This document shows, one piece after another, positions 8,725-15,885 of a stretch of 64,000 nucleotides of DNA (position 1 is its first letter; each line of letters starts with the position of its first letter). The stretch lies in assembly GCF_041379945.2 (NCBI RefSeq), contig NZ_JBFTXJ020000001.1:248001-312000 (forward strand), read 5' to 3'. This DNA is from Aneurinibacillus sp. REN35 (GTDB lineage: Bacteria; Bacillota; Bacilli; Aneurinibacillales; Aneurinibacillaceae). Under the pieces are notes generated by a model. That model was not told the origin of the DNA. It ran no database searches and saw nothing but the letters and a program-made list of their open reading frames with translations. Position numbers and translations under genes: made by a program.

Positions 8725-9585
8725 ATGGCAAATCCAGCATTGAAGCAGGCATTACAAAAAGAAAGCATCGTGATTGCTCCCGGCGCTTATGATGCATTAA
8801 CAGCAAAACTGGTAGAATGTGCAGGCTTTCCTGCCGTCTATATGTCGGGAGCCGGTGTTTCCTACAGTCAGTTGGCATCCCCGGATATCGGTTTGCTTAC
8901 ACAGACAGAGATGGCTCAGCAGGCAGCTCGCCTTGCAGATGCGGTACAGATCCCGGTTATAGCCGATGGTGATACGGGCTTTGGCAACGCGTTGAATGTA
9001 CGGCGAACGATTCAACTGTATGAGCGTGCAGGCGTGTCTGCTATTCAGATGGAAGATCAGACATTTCCAAAGAAATGCGGACATATGCAGAAGAAGTCGC
9101 TTGTATCTACCGAAGAGATGGTAGCTAAAATTAAAGCGGCGGTGGATGCGCGTACTGACGAGGATTTTCTTATCATTGCACGGACGGATGCGCGCGGTGT
9201 ATCCGGAATGACCGAGGCGCTAGAGCGAGCACATCGTTACCAAGAGGCAGGCGCGGATATATTATTTGTAGAAGCGCCTCAATCTGAAGAAGAACTGCGT
9301 GATGTTGCGGGACAATTTGAGATTCCGTTGATGGCTAATATGGTAGAAGGCGGGAAAACTCCAATTATTCCGGCCGATCGTCTGCAAGAGATGGGCTATC
9401 AACTCGTGATTTATCCAAATACGATTACACGCTTCTATATGAAACAAGCGCTCAGGATTCTGCATACACTAAAAGAGGATGGCACAAGTCACGGCTATCA
9501 GCATGAGATGATGCTGTTTGATGAAATTAACGAACTGCTTGGCCTTGCCAAAGTGAAGGAACTTGAAGAAAAATATACATTTTAA
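8725..9585 (+). CDS. Isocitrate lyase/PEP mutase family lyase (2,3-dimethylmalate or methylisocitrate lyase-like)
   Basis: A 286-residue TIM-barrel enzyme of the ICL/PEPM superfamily, which cleaves or forms the C2-C3 bond of hydroxy-diacids with Mg2+. Seen in order: YMSGAGVSYS, the metal site VIADGDTGFGN (residues about 80-90), MEDQTFPKKCGHM with the KKCGH lyase motif and its catalytic Cys (about 112-124), and RTDARG. The KKCGH Cys argues for a lyase, not a phosphonomutase. Length matches methylisocitrate lyase (PrpB) and 2,3-dimethylmalate lyase. Products would be pyruvate or glyoxylate plus a saturated acid. It ends the operon, 12 bases after the small subunit, and a terminator follows. Confidence 0.88.
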   Translation: MANPALKQALQKESIVIAPGAYDALTAKLVECAGFPAVYMSGAGVSYSQLASPDIGLLTQTEMAQQAARLADAVQIPVIADGDTGFGNALNVRRTIQLYERAGVSAIQMEDQTFPKKCGHMQKKSLVSTEEMVAKIKAAVDARTDEDFLIIARTDARGVSGMTEALERAHRYQEAGADILFVEAPQSEEELRDVAGQFEIPLMANMVEGGKTPIIPADRLQEMGYQLVIYPNTITRFYMKQALRILHTLKEDGTSHGYQHEMMLFDEINELLGLAKVKELEEKYTF

Positions 9586-9594
9586 TAGAACGCC

Positions 9595-9641
9595 AAAAAA
9601 TAGATGATGATCTCGCTTTTGGGATTGTCATCTATTTTTTT
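9595..9641 (+). terminator. Intrinsic terminator of the catabolic operon
   Basis: AAAAAATAGATGA pairs with TCATCTATTTTTTT around a loop, leaving a long T tract. It lies just after the lyase stop. Confidence 0.85.
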
Positions 9642-9683
9642 ATGGTATTCGTGCTGCGCATTTGCCCGTTTTCTATACCGTAC

Positions 9684-9712
9684 TTGATAGAGGCATACGA
9701 AAGGGTTATAAA
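9684..9712 (+). promoter_or_regulatory. Sigma-A-type promoter for the nitrilase gene
   Basis: TTGATA (9684-9689) and TATAAA (9707-9712) are spaced by 17 bases, about 70 bases before the nitrilase start. Confidence 0.6.
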
Positions 9713-9781
9713 TAAATAGAACGTTGTATTTTGTAATTTCTGAATTTTTAGTTGAAATGTAATCAGGAAGGAGCGGGGTTT

Positions 9782-10750
9782 ATGAAGAAGGAACATACTC
9801 ATGTTCGGGTCGCTGTTGTGCAGGCGGCGCCTGTAGTGATGGACCGGGAAGCAACGACTGAGAAAACGGTTGATTTGATTGAAAAGGCAGCTCGGCAGGG
9901 AGCTAAGCTTGTTTTATTTCCAGAAGCATTTATTCCTGCGTACCCTCGCGGCTTAACATTTGGAGCACGTGTAGGCAGTCGTTCTCCGGAAGGGCGAGCT
10001 GACTTTCTCCGTTATTGGGAAAATGCCGTTCCGGTGCCTGGTGAAGTAACGGAGCGTGTGGGCGAGGCTGCGCGCAAAGCCGGTGTGTATGTAGTGGTCG
10101 GTGTAATTGAGCGGGATACGGAGAATAGCGGGGGCACACTGTATTGTACGGCATTATTCTTCGGACCTGATGGCACCCTGTTAGGAAAGCACCGTAAGCT
10201 AAAACCGACAGGGTCAGAGCGGTTAATATGGGGAGAAGGCGATGGCAGTACCCTGCCTGTATTTGATACACCATTCGGCAAAATCGGAACACTCATCTGC
10301 TGGGAGAATTATATGCCGTTAGCCCGTGCGGCTATGTATGCTAAAGGCGTACAGATTTATCTGGCTCCTACGGCTGATTTCAGGGATACATGGCAGGCTA
10401 CCATTCGCCATATTGCAGTGGAGGGTCGCTGCTTTGTCCTCTCCTGCAACCAATATGTTACCAAAGATATGTATCCAACAGACTTGGCGGGCTATCATGA
10501 GTTGGAGTCCATGCCGCATGAGATCAGTCCGGGCGGCAGTGCTGTTGTAGGGCCGCTTGGGGAATATATTGTAGAGCCGGTATCGGGGCGTGAGGATATC
10601 CTGTTTGCTGATTTGGATATGGGCTTGATTCCTTACAGCCGTTTTGATTTCGATGCGGTTGGACATTATGCGAGGCCGGATGTTTTTCAGTTGCTTGTAA
10701 ATGAAGAAAAGCAGGAAAGTGTCAGGTGGAAAAGTCTAAAAGAAGAATAA
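9782..10750 (+). CDS. Nitrilase (carbon-nitrogen hydrolase family)
   Basis: A 322-residue member of the nitrilase branch, which hydrolyses nitriles to acids and ammonia. The Glu-Lys-Cys triad is visible as FPEAFIPAYPRG (Glu about 48), KHRKLKPTGSERL (Lys about 133) and LICWENYMPLAR (Cys about 167). The PAYPRG and CWEN context is that of true nitrilases rather than amidases. ATG 9782 follows AGGAAGGAGCGGGG and gives the normal length; an upstream in-frame ATG at 9752 would read through the ribosome binding site. It has its own promoter and terminators on both sides, so it is monocistronic. The natural substrate is unknown. Confidence 0.9.
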   Translation: MKKEHTHVRVAVVQAAPVVMDREATTEKTVDLIEKAARQGAKLVLFPEAFIPAYPRGLTFGARVGSRSPEGRADFLRYWENAVPVPGEVTERVGEAARKAGVYVVVGVIERDTENSGGTLYCTALFFGPDGTLLGKHRKLKPTGSERLIWGEGDGSTLPVFDTPFGKIGTLICWENYMPLARAAMYAKGVQIYLAPTADFRDTWQATIRHIAVEGRCFVLSCNQYVTKDMYPTDLAGYHELESMPHEISPGGSAVVGPLGEYIVEPVSGREDILFADLDMGLIPYSRFDFDAVGHYARPDVFQLLVNEEKQESVRWKSLKEE

Positions 10751-10756
10751 ACAACG

Positions 10757-10790
10757 AAGAACGCTCCTGGGTTAAGCAGGAGCGTTCTTG
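10757..10790. terminator. Bidirectional hairpin terminator
   Basis: AAGAACGCTCCTG pairs with CAGGAGCGTTCTT across a 7-base loop, between the convergent nitrilase and bdbC genes. Confidence 0.8.
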
Positions 10791-10803
10791 CTTATAAAGT
10801 GGC

Positions 10804-11232
10804 TCACGTTTCTTCTCGAATCGTCAGCAGCAGCGTGATAAGAGAAAAGCTGATAAAGGCAAGGAGCGGGATGGTAATAAATCCAAGCCAATTGATATAT
10901 TGGCCGCTGCATGGTACACCTGTTGTGCATGGAAGTACATTTTGCATTCCCGGCACCTTTTGTTGCAAATAATGAAACAGTGAAATGCACATTCCAATTA
11001 TGCTCAGTACCCGGGCATACATGACGATCCCCTGATCATCCCGATAGGCGCCCATGCCGAGCAGAATAGCAAGCGGATACATGAAAATACGCTGAAACCA
11101 GCACAGCTTGCACGGCTCAAACCGCATGACTTCACTAAAATATAAACTTCCACATAGTGCAATCATCGAGATGACCCAGGCCAGATAGAGACGATATGCT
11201 TGCAAGAAGTGAAGCGTCCGGGTGCGTATCAT
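10804..11232 (-). CDS. bdbC: Disulfide bond formation protein BdbC (DsbB family)
   Basis: A 142-residue four-helix membrane protein that re-oxidises the extracytoplasmic thiol oxidase BdbD and passes electrons to quinone. The first Cys pair is FEPCKLCWFQR (DsbB-type CxxC) and the second pair is LPCTTGVPCSGQY in the second outer loop. Length and topology match Bacillus BdbC. The start overlaps the bdbD stop in ATGA fashion, so the pair is translationally coupled. Confidence 0.93.
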   Translation of the reverse strand: MIRTRTLHFLQAYRLYLAWVISMIALCGSLYFSEVMRFEPCKLCWFQRIFMYPLAILLGMGAYRDDQGIVMYARVLSIIGMCISLFHYLQQKVPGMQNVLPCTTGVPCSGQYINWLGFITIPLLAFISFSLITLLLTIREET

Positions 11233-11975
11233 TTGCCGGTACTCTCTTTCGCTTTCAAGATAATATCTTTAATGGCAGCATAATCGAATGTAGCGTCAAC
11301 AGGAAGTGCCTGCCCATTAATATAAAGGGTTGGCGTACCACCAATTCCAAGCTTTCTGACGATCGCTTCATCATCTTGTACCGCTTTGGCAAATGCTTCA
11401 CTCTCAATGTCTGTTTTCAACTTAGTATAATCAACATCAACATGAGCCTCTTTCGCGATCTGCACCAAAGCATCTGCGGTCGCCCATGTATCACGTTCGT
11501 CACCCTGCTTGGCATAGACGGCTTGATAGAAAGGCCAGAAAGCTTGCGGATTCTGACTGTATACCGCTTCCCCCGCCATTGCCGCTGTGCGTGAATCCGC
11601 TTCAGGGCTAACGATTGGGTAATTAATAAAGTGAAATTGAGCGATTCCGCTATCAATGAAATCTTTTTGCAATTGCGGCAGAATCGTTTGCTTGAAATGC
11701 TGACAAGCCGGACATTTGAAGTCAGCAAATTCTACGATTTTAACCGGAGCATCCTTTGCGCCCAAGGCAGGCTGTGTTTCATAGCGGAATTCCTTGGCAT
11801 CTACAGGTTCTGCCGTCTGTGAACCTGATAATGCACCATACGCGATAAGGGCGATACAGACCAGTAGAATGATGGCAAGTGTGTAGCCCATGAGACGTTG
11901 CATTTTCTTTTTCTGTACTGTTTCCTTTTGCTGCTGTTGCTTTTTGACTTGCTGGCGTGTATTTTTCTTCCCCAT
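11229..11975 (-). CDS. bdbD: Thiol-disulfide oxidoreductase BdbD (DsbA-like), membrane-anchored
   Basis: A 248-residue protein with a very basic N-terminus, one transmembrane anchor (about residues 29-49, YTLAIILLVCIALIAYGAL) and an extracytoplasmic thioredoxin-fold domain. The active site is FKCPACQHF, a CPAC motif, and the cis-Pro loop is IGGTPTLYING. It introduces disulfides into exported proteins and is recycled by BdbC, encoded next. GGGAGGAAATC precedes ATG 11975. Such pairs in Bacillales serve competence, bacteriocin or heme export; nothing nearby indicates which. Confidence 0.93.
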   Translation of the reverse strand: MGKKNTRQQVKKQQQQKETVQKKKMQRLMGYTLAIILLVCIALIAYGALSGSQTAEPVDAKEFRYETQPALGAKDAPVKIVEFADFKCPACQHFKQTILPQLQKDFIDSGIAQFHFINYPIVSPEADSRTAAMAGEAVYSQNPQAFWPFYQAVYAKQGDERDTWATADALVQIAKEAHVDVDYTKLKTDIESEAFAKAVQDDEAIVRKLGIGGTPTLYINGQALPVDATFDYAAIKDIILKAKESTGK

Positions 11976-12070
11976 GATTTCCTCCCAGCTTCGATTGTAT
12001 CATTCGTTCTTTATAATCTTCCAATACTATGATAGAGAAATCAACCATAAAGAAAATCATGGAAAAAATG

Positions 12071-12099
12071 TTGACATGTTATTTTGCATTGCATAATAT
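12071..12099 (+). promoter_or_regulatory. Strong sigma-A promoter of the nitroreductase gene
   Basis: Consensus TTGACA (12071-12076), 17-base spacer, TAATAT (12094-12099), 67 bases before the start codon. Confidence 0.75.
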
Positions 12100-12165
12100 C
12101 TTATTAAAAGTAATTAGGTTATTTTTTGTTTGTTTTGATATTTACATACGCAGGAGGGATAAACC

Positions 12166-12813
12166 ATGGAAAATCACACGATGACAGGACAACTGCTCGA
12201 AGAAGTGGTGAAGGCGAGAAGATCGGCAAATAATTTTGATCCTACCATACAAATATCAAGGGAAGAGTTAGAAGAGATGTTTGCGCTGGCAAAGCTCGCT
12301 CCGTCAGCATATAACCTGCAGCACACCCATTATGTAGTTGTGGATGATAACGAACGTAAACTGGAAGTAAAAGAGGCTGCATACCGTCAGCACAAAGTAG
12401 AAACCGCATCTGCAGCTATCGTTGTACTAGGTGATACACAGGCGTACACTGATGCTGCTCGAATTTATGAAGGCATGGTACGGCTTGGCATGATGGATGA
12501 GCAGGGATATAAGCAATTGGTCGATTCCATTTATACAGCATATGAGAACAAAGAATTTCAAAAAGAAGAAGCCATCCGCAATGCATCTCTTTCTGCCATG
12601 CAGTTTATGCTGATCGCAAAAAGCAAAGGCTGGGATACATGCCCGATGATTGGCTTTGATGTACAGAAGATTAAACAAGTACTGCACATTCCAGAACGGT
12701 TCATTCCTGTGATGATGATTACAATTGGCAAGGAAAAAACGAATCATCCACGGCCAAGAGGATACAGAAAGCCAATTGGAGAGTTTGTTCATTATGGGGC
12801 GTTTTCTTCCTAA
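12166..12813 (+). CDS. Nitroreductase family protein (FMN-dependent NAD(P)H oxidoreductase)
   Basis: A 215-residue flavoprotein of the nitroreductase family. KARRSANNFDPTIQISREELEEM, here noted in two parts as KARRSANNFDP and ISREELEEM, is the usual N-terminal flavin-phosphate segment. LAKLAPSAYNLQHTHYVVV is the FMN-binding region, and KGWDTCPMIGFD with IGKEKTNHPRPRG closes the site. Bacillus YodC/MhqN-type enzymes reduce quinones and nitro compounds under stress; a similar role is inference. CAGGAGGGA precedes ATG 12166. A consensus promoter lies upstream and a strong terminator follows, so it is a single-gene unit. Confidence 0.9.
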   Translation: MENHTMTGQLLEEVVKARRSANNFDPTIQISREELEEMFALAKLAPSAYNLQHTHYVVVDDNERKLEVKEAAYRQHKVETASAAIVVLGDTQAYTDAARIYEGMVRLGMMDEQGYKQLVDSIYTAYENKEFQKEEAIRNASLSAMQFMLIAKSKGWDTCPMIGFDVQKIKQVLHIPERFIPVMMITIGKEKTNHPRPRGYRKPIGEFVHYGAFSS

Positions 12814-12852
12814 GCATACAACTGCAAGCGTAGAGGAAACGATAGATTATGC

Positions 12853-12882
12853 AAAAAGCCGTCTGCTGATAGACGGCTTTTT
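12853..12882 (+). terminator. Intrinsic terminator after the nitroreductase gene
   Basis: AAAAAGCCGTCT and AGACGGCTTTTT form a perfect 12-bp stem around GCTGAT. Confidence 0.88.
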
Positions 12883-13003
12883 GATATAGGTCTATCCTAT
12901 GAAATTCTTTAAAAAAGAAGGGGAGGCGAAGGAGATGTGAGCTAGGCAGGTATAATTGCGGATAGTGGCTTATTTTAAGGTTTTATCTATTTAGAATTTT
13001 CGG

Positions 13004-13300
13004 TATAATAAAAGAACATTAAGAAAAACCTTCTTAAACCAACGACATACAGAATGGATGTGATGTCTATGATTGCAGAGGGTAAAATTCAATGGATGCT
13101 TGCTCCGGGTAAGTAGTGAAGGCGACGTACACAGCAGGCGAATAACGGTAGGAGGAAGCGGTGAAACTTCCAAATAGCGTTAGGGGTGTACCGGTACTTA
13201 AACTAAAAAAGAAAGGAACTTGTAAATTGAATAGCGAGGAACTACCGACGTAGCCCTGTGTTCTCTGTTTTATGAAGAGCACAGGGCTACGTCTTTATAT
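13004..13300 (+). ncRNA. Candidate structured non-coding RNA or leader, family not recognised
   Basis: About 290 bases lack a plausible gene but hold a TATAAT box (13004-13009), nested complementary arms and a strong terminator at the end (13247-13297). The central domain pairs GTACAC (13127-13132) with GTGTAC (13186-13191), TAACG (13143-13147) with CGTTA (13178-13182) and GGAAG (13154-13158) with CTTCC (13167-13171), giving a long irregular hairpin with a purine-rich internal loop. CTACCG just before the terminator could also pair with CGGTAG at 13146-13151, which suggests alternative folds. No -35 box is clear. It does not match RNase P, tmRNA, 6S, SRP RNA, T-box or a riboswitch class that I can recall. 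Confidence 0.45.
13247..13297 (+). terminator. Strong terminator ending the candidate RNA
   Basis: GACGTAGCCCTGTG pairs perfectly with CACAGGGCTACGTC (14 bp) and is followed by CTTTATATTG. Confidence 0.8.
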
Positions 13301-13437
13301 TGTATACATATATTATTTCTTATCTTGGCGCTGTAAATGTAACAAAGAAAAAGGTTTGAAAAGTATGGATTAGTGGTCTTGAAAAGAAAGGGCAGTAGAA
13401 TATATTCGTCTGCTGCTAAGGAGAGGAGATCACACAT

Positions 13438-13632
13438 ATGAATAGAGACGAATTAAACAGTAAGATTGTAGAGCTTAAAAAAAGGGTCGACTCTGGCGAT
13501 GTTAAGCTGAGTGATTCCGTTGCGAAAGATTTGGAACGTATTACTAATCATACTGACGACGTTACCCGGCTTGATGACCTCACACCGGAAATTAGGGCAG
13601 CGGTAAAGACATTGGATGTAAATAAAAAATAG
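13438..13632 (+). CDS. Small hypothetical cytoplasmic protein, 64 residues
   Basis: I do not recognise a family. The protein is hydrophilic, rich in Lys, Asp and Glu, and predicted mostly helical (ELNSKIVELKKRVDSG), with no Cys and no membrane segment. GGAGAGGAGATC stands 7 bases before ATG 13438, a good ribosome binding site. This, with normal codon use and a free-standing position between a terminator and a repeat, supports a real gene. Function unknown. Confidence 0.6.
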   Translation: MNRDELNSKIVELKKRVDSGDVKLSDSVAKDLERITNHTDDVTRLDDLTPEIRAAVKTLDVNKK

Positions 13633-13642
13633 AGCAGTGAGC

Positions 13643-13763
13643 ATAAAAGGGCTGTCTAAAAAGTCCTTTTACGAGTAAAATGCACACAAAATTAAAAGCC
13701 AAGAATGTTGATGTAACAGCATTCTTGGCTTTTCCTTTTATCAAGGTTTCGACTGAAATATGG
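13643..13763. repeat. MITE-like dispersed repeat, copy 1 (right end decayed)
   Basis: About 120 bases from ATAAAAGGGCTGTCTAAAAA to AAATATGGCTTTTC match the copy at 38518-38658 with roughly 85 percent identity by eye. It contains a perfect 14-bp stem, AAAAGCCAAGAATG with CATTCTTGGCTTTT (13694-13733, loop TTGATGTAACAG). The left end GGGCTGTCTAAAAAGTC looks like a transposon terminus; the matching right terminus seen in copy 2 is degraded here. It may also act as a terminator for the 64-residue gene. Confidence 0.7.
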
Positions 13764-13772
13764 CTTTTCGAG

Positions 13773-13806
13773 ATTCTACTTTTTATAAATTTATAAAAAA
13801 TAGAAT
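13773..13806. promoter_or_regulatory. 34-bp near-perfect palindrome, candidate activator site 1
   Basis: Arms ATTCTACTTTTTATAAA and TTTATAAAAAATAGAAT abut without a loop and differ at one position. The outer ATTCTA/TAGAAT recurs at 13882-13898. It lies about 150 bases upstream of the -24/-12 promoter, where enhancer-binding proteins usually bind. The AT-rich make-up leaves some chance that it is incidental. Confidence 0.45.
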
Positions 13807-13881
13807 TGAAGTACTTCTGCAAGCATTATGATCATGTAGAACAAAAAGATTAGTTGTTTATTCGATGGAAACAAGACCGTA

Positions 13882-13898
13882 ATTCTAAAAAATAGAAT
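13882..13898. promoter_or_regulatory. ATTCTA-N5-TAGAAT palindrome, candidate activator site 2
   Basis: This 17-bp inverted repeat shares its 6-base arms with the larger palindrome at 13773-13806 and lies about 45 bases before the -24 element. Together they form a plausible upstream activating sequence for the operon's own regulator (15886-17658). Confidence 0.45.
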
Positions 13899-13941
13899 AG
13901 ATAAAGAAACGTTAATTGCAGCGGCTGTCCATCTATTTCAT

Positions 13942-13958
13942 TCGGCATGAAATTTGCT
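13942..13958 (+). promoter_or_regulatory. Sigma-54 (-24/-12) promoter of the dehydrogenase operon
   Basis: TCGGCATGAAATTTGCT has GG (13944-13945) and GC (13956-13957) separated by exactly 10 bases, as the sigma-54 consensus TGGCAC-N5-TTGC requires. It lies about 35 bases before the first gene of an operon that encodes a sigma-54 activator. I saw no good -10/-35 pair here. Confidence 0.7.
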
Positions 13959-13990
13959 TGTATTATCGATAAGGAAAGGGGTGAGAGGCG

Positions 13991-14275
13991 ATGGACACGA
14001 TGATTATTTGCAGATGCGAGGAGGTTATGCTGCATACCATTCAACAATGCATCGAAAATACCGGGGCTTCCACATCCAAAGAAGTGAAACTGTGTACAAG
14101 AGCGGGAATGGGGATCTGTCAGGGACGAACATGCGGTCTGCTTATCGAACGGCTTCTTGCACAGAGTGGGGCGCTTGATGTTCCGCCGCTCGCAAGTAAA
14201 CATAATGTTCCTGTACGTCCTTTATTGCTTGGCGAGCTTAGTGGCCGATGTACAGAGAGAGGAGGAGGGAGATGA
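13991..14275 (+). CDS. BFD-like [2Fe-2S] subunit of an amino-acid dehydrogenase complex
   Basis: A 94-residue protein with the bacterioferritin-associated-ferredoxin-like fold. Cys of IICRCEE (CxC) and of LCTRAGMGICQGRTCG (C-x7-C-x4-C region) supply four cluster ligands. In multisubunit proline, hydroxyproline, opine and sarcosine dehydrogenases this domain is fused to, or encoded beside, the FAD subunit; here it is a separate gene. GGTGAGAGGCG precedes ATG 13991. It is first in the sigma-54 operon and overlaps the next gene by 4 bases. Confidence 0.85.
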   Translation: MDTMIICRCEEVMLHTIQQCIENTGASTSKEVKLCTRAGMGICQGRTCGLLIERLLAQSGALDVPPLASKHNVPVRPLLLGELSGRCTERGGGR

Positions 14276-14580
14276 GAGTATGGCATCATCCTGTGCTTGG
14301 CTCACTGACTGAGCAGAAGGAAGTCGAAATTTTATTTGATGGAAGCACGTATCATGCTTTTGCAGGTGAGTCGATTGCAGCGGCTCTGCTTGCCAATGGT
14401 GTGCGAACACTGCGCTATACAGAGAGTAAGGGGGAACCTCGCGGGATCTACTGCGGCATTGGTCATTGCTATGAATGTCGAGTAGAAGTAAACGGTATAC
14501 GAAGCATCCGTGCTTGTATCACTCCGGTGACTGACGGCATGGTGATCTCTTCACAGGGAGGAGAGAGAGATGGATGCTGA
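14272..14580 (+). CDS. HcnA-like [2Fe-2S] ferredoxin subunit
   Basis: A 102-residue plant-type ferredoxin domain like HcnA or the N-terminal part of sarcosine oxidase alpha. The cluster motif YCGIGHCYECRVEVNG, with a further Cys at RACITPV, fits C-x5-C-x2-C...C. ATG 14272 follows GGAGGAGGGAG and overlaps the upstream stop (ATGA); an in-frame ATG at 14248 lies inside the previous gene and is unlikely. It is expected to relay electrons between the FAD subunits of the complex. Confidence 0.87.
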   Translation: MRVWHHPVLGSLTEQKEVEILFDGSTYHAFAGESIAAALLANGVRTLRYTESKGEPRGIYCGIGHCYECRVEVNGIRSIRACITPVTDGMVISSQGGERDGC

Positions 14581-15790
14581 TCTGGTAGTAGTTGGTGCGG
14601 GAGCAGCGGGATTAAGCGCAGCAGCAAGGACGGCTGCCTACGGTGCCCAGGTTGTTGTGGTGGATGAGAATCCGTATGCGGGCGGAAAGCTTCCGGGACA
14701 GCTTCACGAATCACCGGGTCATGGCTGGTGGAAAGGCGGTGAGATTGCCAATCGTCTCCGGGAGGAGGTGGAATCGGCGGGTGGCCGAATTATTCAAGAA
14801 CGGGAGGTATGGGGCATCTCTCCAGGATTTCATGTTCTGCTTAATTACCAAGAGGAGCTTCGAGCCCCCTATATTTTATTGGCTACCGGAGCTTTGGAAC
14901 GTCCGATACCGATGCCGGGCTGGACGCTTCCTGGGGTTATGGCTGTAGGGGCAGCGCAAGTGATGACGAATATACACAGGGTACTTCCAGGGAAGAAGGT
15001 GCTAATTGTCGGGATCGACGTGCTATCCATGACAATTGCAAGACAGCTAAAAATGGCTGGTGCAGAAGTGGTGGGTCTTGTTCTTCCGCCTTCTGGAATT
15101 TTTAGTGGGGAAAAAGCAAACCCTGTTTCCCAAATTTCATTGCTTGCTGGCATGGCTGACCTGGCTCCTACGACATTGCTGCGCTTGGCGGGGCGGGCTG
15201 CAAGCACACCGGTGATGCATCGTCTGGGTGCCGCGCTCTATCCTGCAAAGGGCATGCGAGTATGGGAGATTCCACTTATGCTTCGTAAAGCAGCGCTTGA
15301 GATTCGTGGCCGTCAGGCAGTAGAGTCAGTTGTTCTTGCGGATGTGACTTCAAAGGGAGAGATCATTGAAAACAGCAGGCATGAGGTTGCTGTCGATTGT
15401 GTCTGTATATCAGGAGGATTGGCACCGCTTGGCGAGTTGGCGTCTTCTATAGGCTGCACCTTTACCCATATCCCAGAGCTTGGCGGGCATGTACCGCTTC
15501 ATAGTCCTCTTCTTGAGACGGATCGAGAAAATGTATTTGTAGCTGGGAACATTACGGGGATTGAAGGAGCCAACGTAGCTATGGCCCAAGGTGAGCTGGC
15601 AGGAACAGCGATTGCGGCTAAACTTGGCTTACTTGGACAGAAAAAAGAGGCAAAGCTTATGGAGGCCCAACATAATGTCAACATTACGCGTGAAAGAGCG
15701 GATATTCAGTTCATGCCCAATATTCTAAAGGGAAGAGAAGCGATGGAAGCCGCATGGAACGAAATGTTCCTGCATTCTTCTATGACATAA
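14570..15790 (+). CDS. HcnB-like FAD/NAD(P)-binding oxidoreductase subunit
   Basis: A 406-residue pyridine nucleotide-disulfide-type flavoprotein. The N-terminal FAD motif is [13 protein letters not shown] (residues about 6-18), a second Rossmann motif [17 protein letters not shown] is near residue 145, and the C-terminal [23 protein letters not shown] region closes the FAD site. In the second motif the usual GxGxxG reads GIDVLS, so NAD(P) binding there may be lost. This is common in the HcnB/OoxA group, whose electrons come from the partner subunit. GGAGGAGAGAG precedes ATG 14570, inside the previous gene. Works with the two Fe-S subunits and the DAO subunit at 17645. Confidence 0.87.
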   Translation: MDADLVVVGAGAAGLSAAARTAAYGAQVVVVDENPYAGGKLPGQLHESPGHGWWKGGEIANRLREEVESAGGRIIQEREVWGISPGFHVLLNYQEELRAPYILLATGALERPIPMPGWTLPGVMAVGAAQVMTNIHRVLPGKKVLIVGIDVLSMTIARQLKMAGAEVVGLVLPPSGIFSGEKANPVSQISLLAGMADLAPTTLLRLAGRAASTPVMHRLGAALYPAKGMRVWEIPLMLRKAALEIRGRQAVESVVLADVTSKGEIIENSRHEVAVDCVCISGGLAPLGELASSIGCTFTHIPELGGHVPLHSPLLETDRENVFVAGNITGIEGANVAMAQGELAGTAIAAKLGLLGQKKEAKLMEAQHNVNITRERADIQFMPNILKGREAMEAAWNEMFLHSSMT

Positions 15791-15885
15791 ACCGAGTAGC
15801 AGACAAGGATTTTTTGCAAAACATGTCGAACTATACGTACTATTATCCGAATAATCATTCTTTTTATATAAGGAGGATATTGTAC

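Noticed and set aside
8725-9585. Phosphoenolpyruvate mutase or carboxyphosphonate phosphomutase
   Set aside because: The KKCGH motif with catalytic Cys is that of C-C bond lyases, and no phosphonate genes are present.
13004-13300. Assignment of the gene-free structured stretch to RNase P, tmRNA, 6S, SRP RNA, T-box or c-di-GMP riboswitch
   Set aside because: None of the core strings of these families that I can recall is present.
13592-13822. Minus-strand frame sharing a protein-like string (GKAK-AVTST-LAF) with a frame at 38470-38751
   Set aside because: The similarity is entirely due to the shared DNA repeat; no start, ribosome binding site or family supports coding.
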